Below, piece by piece: positions 42,503 to 54,739 of a DNA stretch of 64,000 nucleotides. The translations under genes and the position numbers were made by a program. The stretch spans positions 28,866,277 through 28,930,276 of the forward strand of contig NC_049982.1 in NCBI RefSeq assembly GCF_000003815.2, in the 5' to 3' direction. Position 1 is the first letter of the stretch. Every line of letters begins with the position of its first letter. Below the pieces are notes generated by a model. That model saw only the letters and a program-made list of their open reading frames with translations. It was not told the origin of the DNA and searched no databases. This stretch comes from Branchiostoma floridae. Taxonomy: Eukaryota; Chordata; Leptocardii; Amphioxiformes; Branchiostomatidae.

Positions 42503-42529
42503 CTCTGCAGACTACAAATTCAATGTGAA

Positions 42530-43055
42530 AGGTCGAAAAAAAAAGATAGGTAATAAAAAACAGATCTTCAAAATACTTGTAGAGATCATAAACGTTGTGA
42601 CAAGAATTGAAGAGACTTTTATTTCTGTATTCAACAATTGCACAAAGTCATGCTGGTAGGGTGATTGACTAGTATCACTTACCAAGTTGACAACTACAAC
42701 CATGGCTATCGCGTTGGTGCCACATTTACTATCAAACTAGTTTCCTTCTACGTGTACCTCACTAGTGTCACTTCTACAAGTACAATAAAGGTTACCACAC
42801 GATGTGTTTTCTCCTTTTGGTAATCTCCAAGCAGATTCTAAGGTAGCATAAGATAATATCAAAAGCTGGCAGAGAAGTGAAGCCGGCTTAGGGGCGTGTT
42901 TCGCTACAAGGCAAATGTACACCTTATGGCTGACTACACTCCTTGGCCAGTTTGGTACTATCTTATGCCATCGTAGGATCTGCTTGGAGATTACTCTGTT
43001 GGTACTTTCTCGTTATGTTCATTATCTCCATTTTCCAACAGACAACAATTTATGA
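42530..43055 (-). repeat. Dispersed repeat (minus) and flanking duplication
   Basis: 42560-42790 is the inverse of the 29270-type repeat (TAGTATCACTTACCAAGTTG, ACCATGGCTATCGCG, CACTAGTGTCACTTCTACAA). The region 42820-42990 contains an inverted pair: AATCTCCAAGCAGATTCTAA on one side and GATCTGCTTGGAGATTACTC on the other. Confidence 0.5.
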
Positions 43056-44646
43056 CCGGTGTGACAGCGTTCTCGCCCCCCCGTGATCTCGCCCCCCCGG
43101 GGGCGAAATCACTAGCGATCTCGCCCCCCCGGGGCGAAATCACTAGCGATCTCGCCCTCCCCGGCTAGTGATCTCGCCCCCCTACCTCGCCCCCCTTTAG
43201 CGATTTCGCCCCCCCCCAAAAAAAGGGTTTACATGACATTTTAGAAGTTAATTTTATAAATCACACAATGCAGTTTCAGAATGATATAAGTACACGAGTT
43301 TGATACATAACTCCATCCATAGTATCAATATTAACGTAAGTACATGGTAATAAGATAGTTGAACTTGTTTCAGACAAGGAGGGTTGGGTCCCTTGTATTC
43401 CCTTTATTGCATGTACCAGAGTCTCGACATGAGATATACACAATGTATTTAATTGTATTCACCTGTCCTCAAGCAACCTATATATCTCCAATATGAAGTC
43501 TCTATTATGAATTGACCACAAAAGAACTATGTCATGTCTTTATTGATTAACCTGTAACTATTGTATGGCAAAGCCGGTGGAAGACGAAATACATTTTATT
43601 TCTAACTGCCTCTCTAACGATCAGGAAAGAAATGAGTTATTTGAAGAGGCATGCAAATTCCACAAAAATTTCCAAACGCTTACCGACGAAAACAAAACTA
43701 TAACGCTGTTAACGTCACATAACCCACGCATCATAGAAAAAGTGGGACACTTCGTCTTCCACTGCTTCCAGAAAAGAAGTCAAACCCTAAATACGTAGAT
43801 TGTAGCTCTCAGCAGTCCATACCATTGATAGAATAGTCACTCGTTTACACTTGTCACCATTGTTATCTATACCAAAGTATTTCATTTTATACATGTTTAT
43901 TATATTTTCTGTATGTTTCATGTTGCAATTAGCCCTCGGGCAAGAACTTGCAAATAAACTTCCTAACTATTGATTATGCAAATAAGGTATTCATTAGAAT
44001 AATGCACATTTTGGTGTATGCACCTGGCCAAGGGGTATCTTCACCTTCAATATGACTGTTTTTCTAGTATTTAGGAACTGGTGTTTTACCCGTGTTTCTT
44101 AAGACTGGTACTTGACCATTTTTTGTAGCATTTAGCAACAGGTATATGAACTTGTGCGTAGATAGTGTTTATAATGAGAAACTATTATTCACTTGTGTTT
44201 TTCTTAGTGCTTTGGAAATGTTTTCTGCACAAGAAAGAAAATACTGTGACAAATTGAAAACATATAGTTGACGTATTCCGTACCATAGACGGTGTTGATT
44301 TACACGTTCACAATAGCATTGTTTTCTATGCCACCTCTGCCATGTCAGGTGCAAAAAAAATTGTCTTTTCAATGTAGTGTTTGCACCGAACAAGGTATGA
44401 CATCTTACGGTAATAAGGTGCCATATAGGTACCAGGTAACACACCAACTATGTTACTCCCAGGTGCAGTATAGTACCAGGTAGCGCACCTAATGTGTAGT
44501 AACCAGCTGTTCTTAAGACCCCTCCGAGGAATACTAGTAATGTTCTGGGGGGGGGGCGAAAACGCTAAAGGGGGGCGAAAACGCTAGTGATCTCGCCCCC
44601 CGGGGGGGGCGAGATCGCTGGGGGGGCGAGATCGCTGTCACACCGG
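43056..44646. mobile_element. 1.59 kb TIR element with GC-rich repeated ends
   Basis: Left end CCGGTGTGACAGCGTTCTCG and inverted right end CGAGATCGCTGTCACACCGG. Behind both ends are alternating units GCGATCTCGCCCCCCC and GGGGGCGAAATCACTAGCG, about 150 bp on the left and 110 bp on the right. They form many short palindromes and G- or C-runs. The interior is AT-rich and carries a LINE 3' end at 43553-43960, so it has no transposase of its own. Target duplication is unclear; GA or a short sequence is possible. Confidence 0.7.
43553..43960 (+). pseudogene. LINE 3' end: zinc-knuckle C-terminus and 3' UTR
   Basis: From Cys at 43553 the frame reads CNYCMAKPVEDEIHFISNC, a C-x2-C-x9-H-x4-C zinc knuckle typical of the very C-terminus of LINE reverse transcriptases. 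It continues through a LTDENKTITLL segment and a GHFVFHCFQKR ending to a stop at 43796-43798. A 3' UTR follows, ending AGCCCTCGGGCAAGAACTTG, then CAAATAAAC. The upstream frame is closed by TGA at 43544, so the element is severely 5'-truncated. Its tail also occurs at 31936 (plus) and twice at 32398-32690 (minus). Confidence 0.75.
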
Positions 44647-46379
44647 GCTGATGTCATCCATAAAGATCATTTTCTCTGACCAAAGGTGCGTAACGCAAAC
44701 TCTGCTGCACCGTTATGTGATATGAAGCCTTCATCAATATCCACCAAATTTCACATGATTGAAATCCAGTAACGTTGGGCGAGAGAGAACTTCAAAGAAA
44801 AGCAATTTATCTGCGACCTGAGGTGTACGTGAGGGTCAACTTTCCCTGCTGAAAGTCAGATACTATCTCTTTTCTGATTGAAATGCCAAGTAATTCCTTA
44901 TTAAACATTTTGGCAGTGTCTTCGTGGAGTTTATGGCATGAAGAAGACGTTTCACGCCCAAAACTCTGATCTCAGCTGACCCAGGTTTTTCTTACCGCAT
45001 ATGCAGGTTAGTGCAGGTAAAATTGTAACTGTGCAGGTATTTTTGGTGTCTAGCTGCATCTAACCTGCACTGGTCCATGTACTGGTTTTTGTACATAAAT
45101 GTCTTATGATATAGGTGTATATGAGACTTGAGACTTTATTAGAAAATCCATTAATGAAGGGCACGTCACTCATCTTCCTGGACTTCTGGATTGTCATCAG
45201 CTGCATTGACTGTTACCACCTATAAAGTATAAAAGAGAAAAATAGCAATGGTTACTGAACAATTAGTATGATCCATACTTCCTGAATTTAGAGTGGTGCA
45301 GGTAAAATTTGTCTGGTGCAGGTAATTTTCAATATTACCCGCACCAGTTCAGGTAAAGAGAAGAAAGTATGTCAAGCACGTATCTTCACTTCATCTTTAG
45401 GTGGGGTAAAGTTATCCACTAAGCTTCAAAAGGATGTGGACTAGAAAGTAATGACCACGTTGATTGGGTGCACATTTATAAAAGGCATTTATTCGATATA
45501 AGGTCATGTTGTTTTGGTTATATTGATGACATCCGTGCGCGCATCAATTTTCGACTTTCATATTATATATATAATCAAATGAAACATGTCCTAAATTCGC
45601 CGCAAAATTGGATTTGTGGACCTGAAGTTACTTATCACCGCTTGTGGTAGCAGGGTACAGTATCAATGACGTAGGGGTAAAAAAGTAGTGCGGCCGAAAT
45701 CTGGAAGCGTCTGTAAACACTGTAACGTGAAAGACAATGGGGCATAAACTTACCTATATATGGTAGTACAATAAGTCAACTTTCAGATCATATGTAATTA
45801 TACATTAATCATAATGTTTGCCCATTCACTGATCAATGCGCGTGATCTTTGCAGCTGACTACCTCGGTGAGTCGGTTGCAGTTCCGGATGGACCCGCATG
45901 ACCCCATTTCAAAGATTGCGTAAAATTTTAAATAGACCATAACTTTTTTTTGGATTTCGGTCATTTTTTAGTTTATATCATCGACTTAAACATACTAGTT
46001 TGTACTGCTTCGAAAGTGCACACTGCTATAATCTTATCCGCGTTGATGTCAGTCACCTTGTGATCCTTTAACTATAGCAATCCCCTTAGAGCGAAAACTA
46101 CCTTGTATTTTCAAGAAGCCCGATTATTCAAGCAGCTTGTCTGCGCACGTAATGAATTCGAGTTACAGTGATGGGAAAGTAATGATGACAACTCCAAGTG
46201 AAAAAACGAGATTGTCCACAGACCGGCAGCGTAGTCTAATAATAGTTTGAAAGAAACGCCATTGCTATTGACAGGAACATAAATCCTGTCAATAGTTATT
46301 GACAGGATGCTCAGGGATTAGTTGCAATCAGCCAGCCGCTATGTGATGAACTGGTCTAATGGTAATATGTTCACCTCAT
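44647..46379. other. No gene recognised; GTGCAGGTAAAATT repeats
   Basis: GTGCAGGTAAAATT-like motifs occur near 45012, 45296 and 45324, with ACCTGCACT in inverse near 45065, suggesting a small unclassified element over about 44990-45360. A TGATGACATCCGTGCGCGCA repeat copy sits at about 45522-45560. The remainder shows nothing. Confidence 0.35.
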
Positions 46380-47230
46380 GAGTGGTAGCTATACCTCTTA
46401 CATATACATTTCTCAAGGCTAATGCTTCTAAGATGCAACTGCATTTCACAATGAATCGTTTAGAATTTAAGAGAATTTTGCACCATCTCCATCATAACTA
46501 TCCAATAGAGCTTTGCTGCTTTCATCTTTGGCGATCAGGCAGTCATATATTTCAATCTTATTTATATTTTTGACATTCGAAAATAAAATCCCATCTGCGC
46601 AATTCAGCAGCGTAACGGTTCCGCTCCCTTTCGGGAATTATAAATCAGATAAAAGCCCATGGTGTTCTCCAGAGACTTCATTCAATACGTACGTATTTCG
46701 TGTAGTTTACTCCTTTTCAAGTAGGTTTCTATGCAGCTATACAGTGAGTGGCTTAAAGTTTGAAGCCAAGAGTCTACTCTCTAAATGGTGCATCAATTAC
46801 CTACTGATGCGGAAGCTAAGTGAAAAAAAGCTTTCGGTGGGTCTTACAATTTGAGGTCGCTTTAGACCAAGCCATACCAGAGACTTTACAATGGCCCATA
46901 CTACTTTCTCTGCTTGGCACTCAGACATTTGCAAATGTCAGTTGAACACACAACTACCTGTGAGCTTGCCTCCTATGATTGCACAAAGTTGTGAGGCCCA
47001 AAGGCATTTGAGGGTATGTACCATCTTATACGGTAATGAATTGATACTAAGTACAACGTACAGCTTACTCACTCTCCACTGACTATGAAGTATTGGTCGG
47101 GATTTACACTGAAATTACAGAAAACCGGTATTGCTCCGCTGTGTTTGAAACTTAAAGGTAATACGTGGTAGTAAAGATGGTTTCAGACCGGTATTCGAAT
47201 AGACTTGGCCCTGTATTTGGGTATTTAAGG
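46380..47230. repeat. Segmental tandem duplication, copy 1
   Basis: Ordered matches to 47830-48775: TTGCACCATCTCCATC, TTTCGCTGCTTTCATCTTT-like, TGACATTCGAAA, GTGTAGTTTACTCCTTTT, GGCTTAAAGTTTGAAGCCAA, AAATGTCAGTTGAACACAC, TGCACAAAGTTGTGA and CTGACTATGAAGTATTGGT. Spacing is about 1.45 kb. Open frames in this copy (46513-46854) are broken in the other copy, so they are not conserved genes. Confidence 0.75.
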
Positions 47231-47269
47231 ATTCTCCCAGGTTAAAGTGGTTCGAAACCTAGAGCCCTA

Positions 47270-47800
47270 TTCCCTTACCTTGGGCAATTAATGTCGCAAG
47301 CTGAGTTTAGCACCTAATGATAGCCGTTTCAGATTTAGCCCCTCCTATTGTAATCTCCTCGCAATTCAGTCCCAGACAGCAAAGAGATAGTAGTGGGCCC
47401 ACCCATAATTGCGAGTGCACAGAATGAAACAAAGTTGAAAGCTGACGCGACACTGTCTAACGAATTTAGAGTGTCACGTTTTCGGCCTGACAACGTAAAT
47501 GAAAAAGTATCGGTCTAAGCCAGAGGTGGTCCGAAAAGGCATCAGGTCATTGCTTGCACATATACATTCACGTTCACACTGCATGGGAGTGAAATTACAA
47601 GCTCAGAGCATTGTGTATATGTATGGCTAGCGTCAAAGGCCAATAATTTTCTACAAAGATGAACGTTCATTACGCCTTACGCAATCTTAGTTTGAAATCA
47701 CTTGCAACTATTCCTCTTGCATTTAAAGTTACAAGCCTGTTCCAAAACTTTTATGGATTGCAGTAGAGTGGCTAGGCGTCAAGGGGAAAGTAGTATAGCG
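47270..47800. repeat. Segmental duplication, partner of 41300-41810
   Basis: See the matches listed for 41300. It lies between the two copies of the 46380/47830 duplication, so the original unit was probably both parts together, about 1.45 kb. Confidence 0.65.
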
Positions 47801-47829
47801 GCTCTTTTTCATGTTAAATCTTTCAATTT

Positions 47830-48775
47830 TCCGAGGGTTTTCATCTGCTTCTAAGATCGAACTGTATTTCCCCAAAAATCCTTACGAATTCAAAATGATC
47901 TTGCACCATCTTCATCTCTATTCAAGAGAGTTTCGCTGCTTTCATCTTTTCCGATCAGGAAATCACGTTTGATCCTTTTACAAATACTTGACATTCGAAA
48001 GAAAATTCCGTCTACGCAATTCTGCAACGGATATTAAGATTTTTGCGCCATTTCAGAGGTTACGAAACAGACAAAGCCGTTCTTCAAAGAGTTCATTTAA
48101 TACACATTTTGTGTAGTTTACTCCTTTTAAGTGGTTTTCTATGTACGTTTTACAGCTCCTAGTAGTTGATCGCATAGCAACACAGCGTTCGCCATTCAAG
48201 CGGCTTAAAGTTTGAAGCCAAGAACGTACCCTCTGAATGGTATATCAGCTGAGTAAGAAAAGTGTTCTGTAGATCTTGAGTTCGAGTCCATATGCATAGC
48301 CTGGGTACCATCCTATTTCTACCGGGGCTCCGTACACTCACTTCCCTAAAATTTTTTAGGGGTAGCGAGTGTAAGGAGCCCCGGTAGAATACGGATAATA
48401 CTCAGGCTACATATGCAAGCCATACAAGAGACTTAAAAAAAGGTACATACTGCTTTCTCTACTTAGCACTCAGTCTTTGGGAAATGTCAGTTGAACACAC
48501 CGCTACCTGTGAACCAGCCCTCTATAATTGCACAAAGTTGTGAAATCGAGATGCATATAGACCTATGCACCATCTCATGAGGTAGAGGTAATGACTTGAT
48601 GCTAAGTATAACTTACAGCTTACTCACCCCCCCCACTGACTATGAAGTATTGGTTGGTACTTCCAATTTAGACTGAAATTACAAAAAACTGGTATTGTTC
48701 CACTATGTTTGAAACTTGATACGAGATAGTAGAGATGGTTTCGGACCGGTATTTGTATAGATTTGGCCCTGGCCA
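47830..48775. repeat. Segmental tandem duplication, copy 2
   Basis: Same order of blocks as 46380-47230. It differs by a 117-bp palindrome at 48296-48412 that is absent from copy 1, an independent proof of insertion after duplication. Confidence 0.75.
48296..48412. mobile_element. Palindromic foldback element (about 58-bp arms)
   Basis: Arms TAGCCTGGGTA, TCTACCGGGGCTCCGTACAC and CCCTAAAA pair with TTTTTTAGGGG, GTGTAAGGAGCCCCGGTAGA and TACTCAGGCTA. There is almost no loop. ATATGCA lies on the left and CATATGCA on the right. The ends resemble the arms next to the gap at 29757 (TAGCCTCTACCAGGCTCC). Confidence 0.8.
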
Positions 48776-49042
48776 TGGTCATTATGTTGGTAGTATCGGG
48801 GAAACACCATCCGTCATTCTGTAATTCGTTACAATGAATAAAAGAAAGCCTTCAGTTCGAATGTTATTCGTGCACAACCACAAAACAATAGATTGCCAGC
48901 TCCCCAATGGCTCTTCTACTTTCAACTTTTTTTTTTGAAAGATGCAATAATACAAATAAGGGAACGAGGACGTAGTGACGGTGGACTCAAGTTGCATTCA
49001 ACTTATTTTAGCGCCGTCACTTATACAAGGATTAATAATAAT

Positions 49043-49121
49043 ATATTATGCAGGACTATAGTAAATAGATAAATAATTAGATCTGTTATCTATTTATCTA
49101 GTATAGTCCTGCGTAGTATAT
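49043..49121. repeat. Hairpin with about 33-bp arms
   Basis: ATATATTATGCAGGACTATA and AATAGATAAATA pair with TATTTATCTAGTATAGTCCT and GCGTAGTATAT around an ATTAGATCTGT loop. A small foldback element is likely. Confidence 0.7.
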
Positions 49122-50392
49122 CATTTTCAATCATTGATGGTGGTATGATAAGGGGGAATACAAACACAGTCACGTTTGGGACTGCATTCTTCTAGCCTCT
49201 CAATATAGCGACACCTGGCGGTTGGAAGTAAAGTAAGCCATCATTGCAATCGAAGCCTTTTGAAGTCGGCACCCACAGTAAGCTTTCACCTCTTGACACC
49301 ATCGAAATATGCATGACTTCTTGAAGAACAATCCTATGCCTGTTCCTATCTTATATTCAGATCCGTCACGTCCCAACGTTTGGCTGTTTAATACTTGTCT
49401 TAAGGTCAAGCCACAAACCGAAACTTTCGAAATTCAAGGTGACTTCTAATACTATAATACTCTTCACCACCTTACTAACAGATAAGCATAATCCTCTAGG
49501 CGGATATGAAAATTTACTTAAGCCGTTTGTATCACAATCGTCACTGAATTTGTCTGATAAGAATCCGCCGACGAAATTAAAAGAAAATTATCTTTGTAAT
49601 TAAGCGTGTGTATTTTTACATGTACATGACTGATCGTATCAGTAACATGAGAAGATATTCGTAATCTAAGGCCTCCAGTCTAAAATGATTTTTCAACAAC
49701 GTGCATAGAAAATATTACCCGCAAAACAGTTGCTAATCTAAGGCTGTATTTGGTGATCACAAAAAGGTCGTCGAATATTTAAGTCGCCAGAGAGTCGTGG
49801 GCGTTGTTTCTTCGCCTAGAAATCTACGTTACCCCTATCACATGGGACAGTTTCAAGCTATTTTTATGATCATGTTTTGGGGCTTATGGTCGAAGAAACA
49901 TAACAGGAGCGAAGTAGAGTAAAGTTTATAGTCCTTTCTACCACGTTTTGCAGTCAATCTTACAGGGGCAGTTAGCCTTGTAAGATTTTAGAACGCCAGT
50001 GGGAGTCGAATACTCGACCTTATTCCTTTGTATCAAATGGATCATTGATTCGTTTTGAGTATCGTCCATTCACAAGTTTTGACATACCGAATCAGGTCCA
50101 GGTTCAGGTCCAGACCTGGACCTGATCCTCTGAACCGTTACTAGGACCTGGGCCTGAATTTTCTGTACCAGTACCCACCCCTAGTCAGTGCTGAAGATCT
50201 TTACTATGCAGTTCAGGCGATCTCTAAACGTTGCGCCGTATTGAATGTTGCATTTAGGCGCCAAATTCACAATTGATTATAAGATGTCGGATAACTCTAT
50301 TTGTTTGAGTTTTTCATGGATAAAACCTCACGTAGGCGACGATTGAAAGCTCATTTGTGTCGGTAGAATCCATAGTTGTAAATGTTATCTTT
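49122..50392. other. No gene recognised
   Basis: One near-palindrome, CAGGTCCAGACCTGGACCTG, lies near 50111, within a run of AGGTCCAG and CCTGGAC variants (50094-50160). No protein recognised. Confidence 0.4.
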
Positions 50393-50611
50393 GTTCCAAC
50401 ACAAAAATAGAAGAATTCACCAACAAATTTGGTGATACCTTCTCTGAACCGTGACGATGTCAGGTTCCGCCTTAGCGCCACCTACGATTCATTGCTGACG
50501 TCATCCTCCGAATTCTGGAACTTCAGTGAATCAAGCGAACCGTACATCTGAAAAGGTCGACGTGCTTGACCGAAACTTTATAATAAGTTCTTCTCTTTTC
50601 TGTGTTGGAAC
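50393..50611. mobile_element. 219-bp MITE
   Basis: Terminal inverted repeats GTTCCAACACAAAAATAGAA and, on the right, TCTTTTCTGTGTTGGAAC, about 25 bp with few mismatches. The interior contains TGACGTCA near 50497. No clear target duplication. Confidence 0.75.
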
Positions 50612-52084
50612 ACATTTTAAACTTTACAATCACGTAGGCGACGTTTGGCTACATCCTTCTTACATGAATCCTTCTGTACAAGTATTGGTAACCTGTTAGT
50701 GTAAAGTGCGCTGGCGATTCTGAGACTCTGCGAATTGCTGGTGATTATCAATTTCCACCGAATGTCCTTGACTATGAGACGTTGACTGACGTTGATATGA
50801 TCTTCTGAGAAGTGGAAATATTTAAGATACAGCCATGCATTGGAAGATTTAGGATGGCAGCCAGTGCTTGAGCTAAGATGATTCCAGCCGTCTGTCACTA
50901 TGACAACTTTGATACTGACTTTAAAGAGGGTTTTAGACAAATAGAACTAGCGTCTCTGCAATGTTATCTGATTTGCAGGAAATTGAAAGCAGGATAAGCA
51001 TATTCTTCTAGGCAAAGCCTCACCATACATGTATACAATGGCGAGGATCTATACTACGTAATATTTGGAAAATACAAAAAGTAGATTTTCCTGCCATTTC
51101 TTTACATAGTAAGCTAAATCTACCCTTTAGCATTGAATACCAAGGCTCAGCGAGAGAAGTTGCAACATCGGTGCATGATTATATCCTATCCTTAAAATTG
51201 AATGTTTTCATAGAAGAAGATCTTCTCCTGTAGCCAGCCTAGGGTGTGATGAACTCATTACCCCACCCTCAGCTAGGGTGCCTACTGGAGGGCTGGATTG
51301 GATTGGAAGTTGTTGTTTACAGCCAGGAGGGTCTAACTCTGTTGGTCGCCCAGATAAATTACGTAGTATACCTTTAACCGGGCAGAGGTTTCCACTTTAG
51401 TGAATATGATCTCTGATCAGCTGCCAGTCAATCAGGGAATGTTTCTTAAAAGATAAATCCTATTCTGATTTTATGGCTACTGACCACGACCACAAATTGA
51501 CCTCCTTCGGTCAATATCGACCATAGTTAAATCCTAATTGATATCAGCCCTACAGTTTTGACTATGACTAAGCAGTCTTTTGTGAGAACGACAGTCACTG
51601 ATACATGGAGCATATCTGTAAGCAGTTCTGTTGTAAAGTTCTTTTCTCCGCGACCAAAAAAGTAGAAACCTCAGTCACTTTAGCAGAGCCTCCCTAATGC
51701 ATTATTGTATAGGCCGCGGACTATGGTCTGGGTTGGAAAATGGATAACCACATCAAATACGTATAAAATGTATTTTTTGAAGAAGATTGCCTTCCTCACT
51801 TGACAGAAAAGCACACTTAAGTTTGTTATTCCGAAACATCCAACGGAGTTGAAGACTGCAGACCAAAAGTTTCTCTCATAAGATGAAAACTAAATTAGCA
51901 TCGGTGACTTCGAATGGCCTATTATCTATGACAGGGATATGAGATCACTTTAGATGTAGTACCATAGCATTTAGGAAGTCGTAAGGGCAGTGCTTTACCA
52001 CACCACCGTGTCTGAGACACGGTATTAAAAGGCGGAGCCCATCCCTCTTCTACCATTGCCCTTCACCTCCCAAACCAAAGTCAG
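50612..52084. other. No gene confirmed
   Basis: A minus-strand frame of 107 codons (50617-50940), starting MSKTLFKVSIKVVIV, has an ordinary composition, but no family, partner exon or splice site could be assigned. The rest shows no feature. Confidence 0.3.
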
Positions 52085-52145
52085 GTACACAATTTCACAC
52101 CTGGGTGGAGTGACGAAAGTTGTATAAAGTGCCTAGCCACTCAGA
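52085..52145 (-). mobile_element. SINE body fragment (minus strand)
   Basis: CACCTGGGTGGAGTGACGAA and GTATAAAGTGCCTAGCCAC match the inverse of the 8205 body. Confidence 0.6.
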
Positions 52146-52183
52146 CACTCTATGTATATATATACACATACAGGGACAAATCT

Positions 52184-52620
52184 CATCGTGACAATGACTG
52201 GTGGGGTTACACATCTGCATGCACCCCCCCCCCTTGAAGGCATTTTCGTAGAACCATCATGTCCACAAAGCCTTCACAATGATCATGACTAGTGAGGTAC
52301 ATACCAGCATAGACACCAGGAAAGCATTTCCTGGAACCAGCATGTCCACAAAGCCTTCATAATGATCATGACTAGTGAGGTACGCATCTGCATGGACACC
52401 AGAAAGTATTTCCTGGAACCAGCATGTCCACAAAGCCTTCATAATGATCATGACTAGTGAGGTACGCATCTGCATGGACACCAGAAAAGTATTTCCTGGA
52501 ACCAGCATGTCCACAAAGCATTCATAATGACGATGACTGGTGAGGGTACACATCTGCATGCCCCCCCCCCCCCTGAAGCATTTCCTAGAATCAGTATGTC
52601 CACAAAGCCTATGGCTTGTG
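52184..52620. repeat. Minisatellite, about five units of 83-85 bp
   Basis: The unit is built from CATGTCCACAAAGCCTTCAT, AATGATCATGACTAGTGAGG, TACGCATCTGCATGGACACC and TTTCCTGGAACCAG. The two middle units are nearly identical; the outer two contain C runs. The longest open frame of the window (minus, 52257-52784, 175 codons) is a translation of this repeat, with the unit read in successive frames, and is not a gene. Confidence 0.9.
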
Positions 52621-52699
52621 TCCATAATCTCTGAATAAATCCTCGAGCTTACTCTCAAATACGTAATCCCTTGAAAACTGGGAAACCTACAAGCTTCGA

Positions 52700-54680
52700 A
52701 ACCAAAGTGCAACACTTGATGAAACAAGTCTTTTGAGTTGATGTCCCACATTTGTAACCTTGGGGCCAATCCCACTTGCACCAAAGCAAAATCTTGGAGG
52801 CCTTTATTCCTTTAACGGGGCAAACACTCAAGAAAAGCACATTAACTCGCTTTATCTCTGTCCAGCATCTGTCCGACCACAAACACATTGTAGAACTTTG
52901 AAATGGGAGGAAGTCGCGTAAAGTAACCATAACGGTTGACACGACCAAGACTATAATGTTGATGATTATAGCACGACTTAGTAGTGTTTAGGCATTGAAG
53001 CAGTGGCATTGTATGTATGTAAGGCCATGTTAATTTGATTTTATGGATAACATCCAAGCGTGCATCAATTTTCGGCCGTTTCCAAAGATACATAAAACGT
53101 CGTCAATCATACTGTAAATAGTACAGAGCAATTTCAAAAGAAGCCAATATATGCCATGGATTGCAAGACAAATATCGGAAAACGTATGCTTATGTCGCAG
53201 AATATTCAAAAGTCTAAGAAATTGAAGAATCTATTATTCACTATACTGTATTTTGTGTGTTCACTCATATGTTCAACCTTTCTGACCACTTAGATTTCAA
53301 CATGAAGGTGAATTTTGGGGGGGTAAAACTTTTTTTATTCGCACGCTCGCTCGTTTTGCGGTTCCCAGTAAACAAATCAACATGGCCTAAGAAGCGTATG
53401 GACATTTCAACAGTGATTTCGATATAAGAAAGTGTTATGAACCTTAAGCTTGTACTGACTGCTACCGCTGTCTTTCCATTAATAGTTTTGTGGAGCATTT
53501 TGACTTCTTGTTGTAAATGAGGCATGGCATGATGTCAAAGCTTAAGGTCAGCAGTGCACATCGTACTTTATTGTAAGTAGTATGAACCTATTTAGCTATA
53601 GGGGTCTATCCTGTATGGACCAAAACAAGAGAATTGAACCCTTTCTTGCACTCCAGGAGCAAACATTTACCAAAATCACATTTCCTACCGTTATCTCTAG
53701 CCAGCATATGTTCGACCACAAATATATACTGTAGATCTTTCAAAAGGAAGGAAGTGACGGCTATTAACGGTTGCCACAAGCAGAATTGTCTACCATTATA
53801 CTCATGATGATCATGGCGCGCGACTTGTACCAAAAGTCTTGGTCATGAGGCATTTTACGTAACGGACATTTTATGTTACGTAACGGACCTTTTAAGTTAA
53901 AAGATGCTGGCGATAAATGGAGGGTCATGATCATGAAGTGTGTAGCTAACTGCCACCATAGTCGTTTCTATAACAGGTAAACTGTCAACTTTGAACCACA
54001 AACACTGTAAAATATAAAGTGCACTTCGTCGTAGTTTGTCAAGTGTATATTAATGATAGAAATATCCTATTAAGTTATGTAGGAAGTATATTCCCTCTCT
54101 TTAGACATGTGAGTAGCGTTATTTTAAAATCTATATTCATGCGTTTTGACAAGGCGACTATAGCTATATTTTACCATTACTAAGAAGCAATAAGAAGTCG
54201 AACTTTACATGTAAGTTTGTTTTTGTTGTGACTGAGTTAACCATTAACAGTTGAGGGGGAGGGGGGGGGGGGCTTTTGGGGCTTTCTTACTGTAAAGGAG
54301 GCATGGCATGCTGTTCCGAGGCAAAAGATTCACAGTGCCCAGCGTGCTCCGTTGTGAATAGCATCTTACAAGTTGGGTGGGATCGGTACCTAGTACCTGT
54401 CCTGTATTCATCAGGACAAAACCATTGAAAACTTTTTTTGCATTCAACGGGGCAAACATTCACCAAACGCACATTTCCTACCCATATCTCTGCCCAACAT
54501 CTGTTCGACCGCAAACATATTGTAAAGCTTCTAAAGCGAAGGAAGTCCCGTAAAGGACCCCATAACGGTTGCCGCAGCCAAGATAGACAACCATGATTTT
54601 GGATGATGAAAGCAACTTGCAGCAACTGAGTGAATTGCGAGGCAGTAGAATTATATGTAAGATGCGTACCATTTTAAAGG
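52700..54680. repeat. Three diverged copies of an about 800-bp unit
   Basis: The blocks at 52800-53010, 53610-53840 and 54420-54660 share GGGGCAAACA, TATCTCTGYCCARCATCTGT, TCGACCRCAAAYA and GGAAGTCNCGTAAAG, in the same order. Minus-strand frames across them are similar but broken. The 190-bp satellite motif (GTTGTAAATGAGGCATGGCA) begins to appear between copies at 53510 and 54290. Confidence 0.6.
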
Positions 54681-54739
54681 TGATTTAGATAAATGGAAAG
54701 GAAAGAAACCATGTAGAGAATCCATTACCATTCTCTTAG

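Noticed and set aside
50617-50940. Minus-strand frame of 107 codons next to a MITE
   Set aside because: Amino-acid composition is ordinary and it could be an exon, but no family, start context or splice pairing supports it.
52257-52784. Longest open frame of the window (175 codons, minus strand)
   Set aside because: It is a read-through of the 83-85 bp minisatellite; the same unit is translated in successive frames, giving repeated but frame-shifted peptides.
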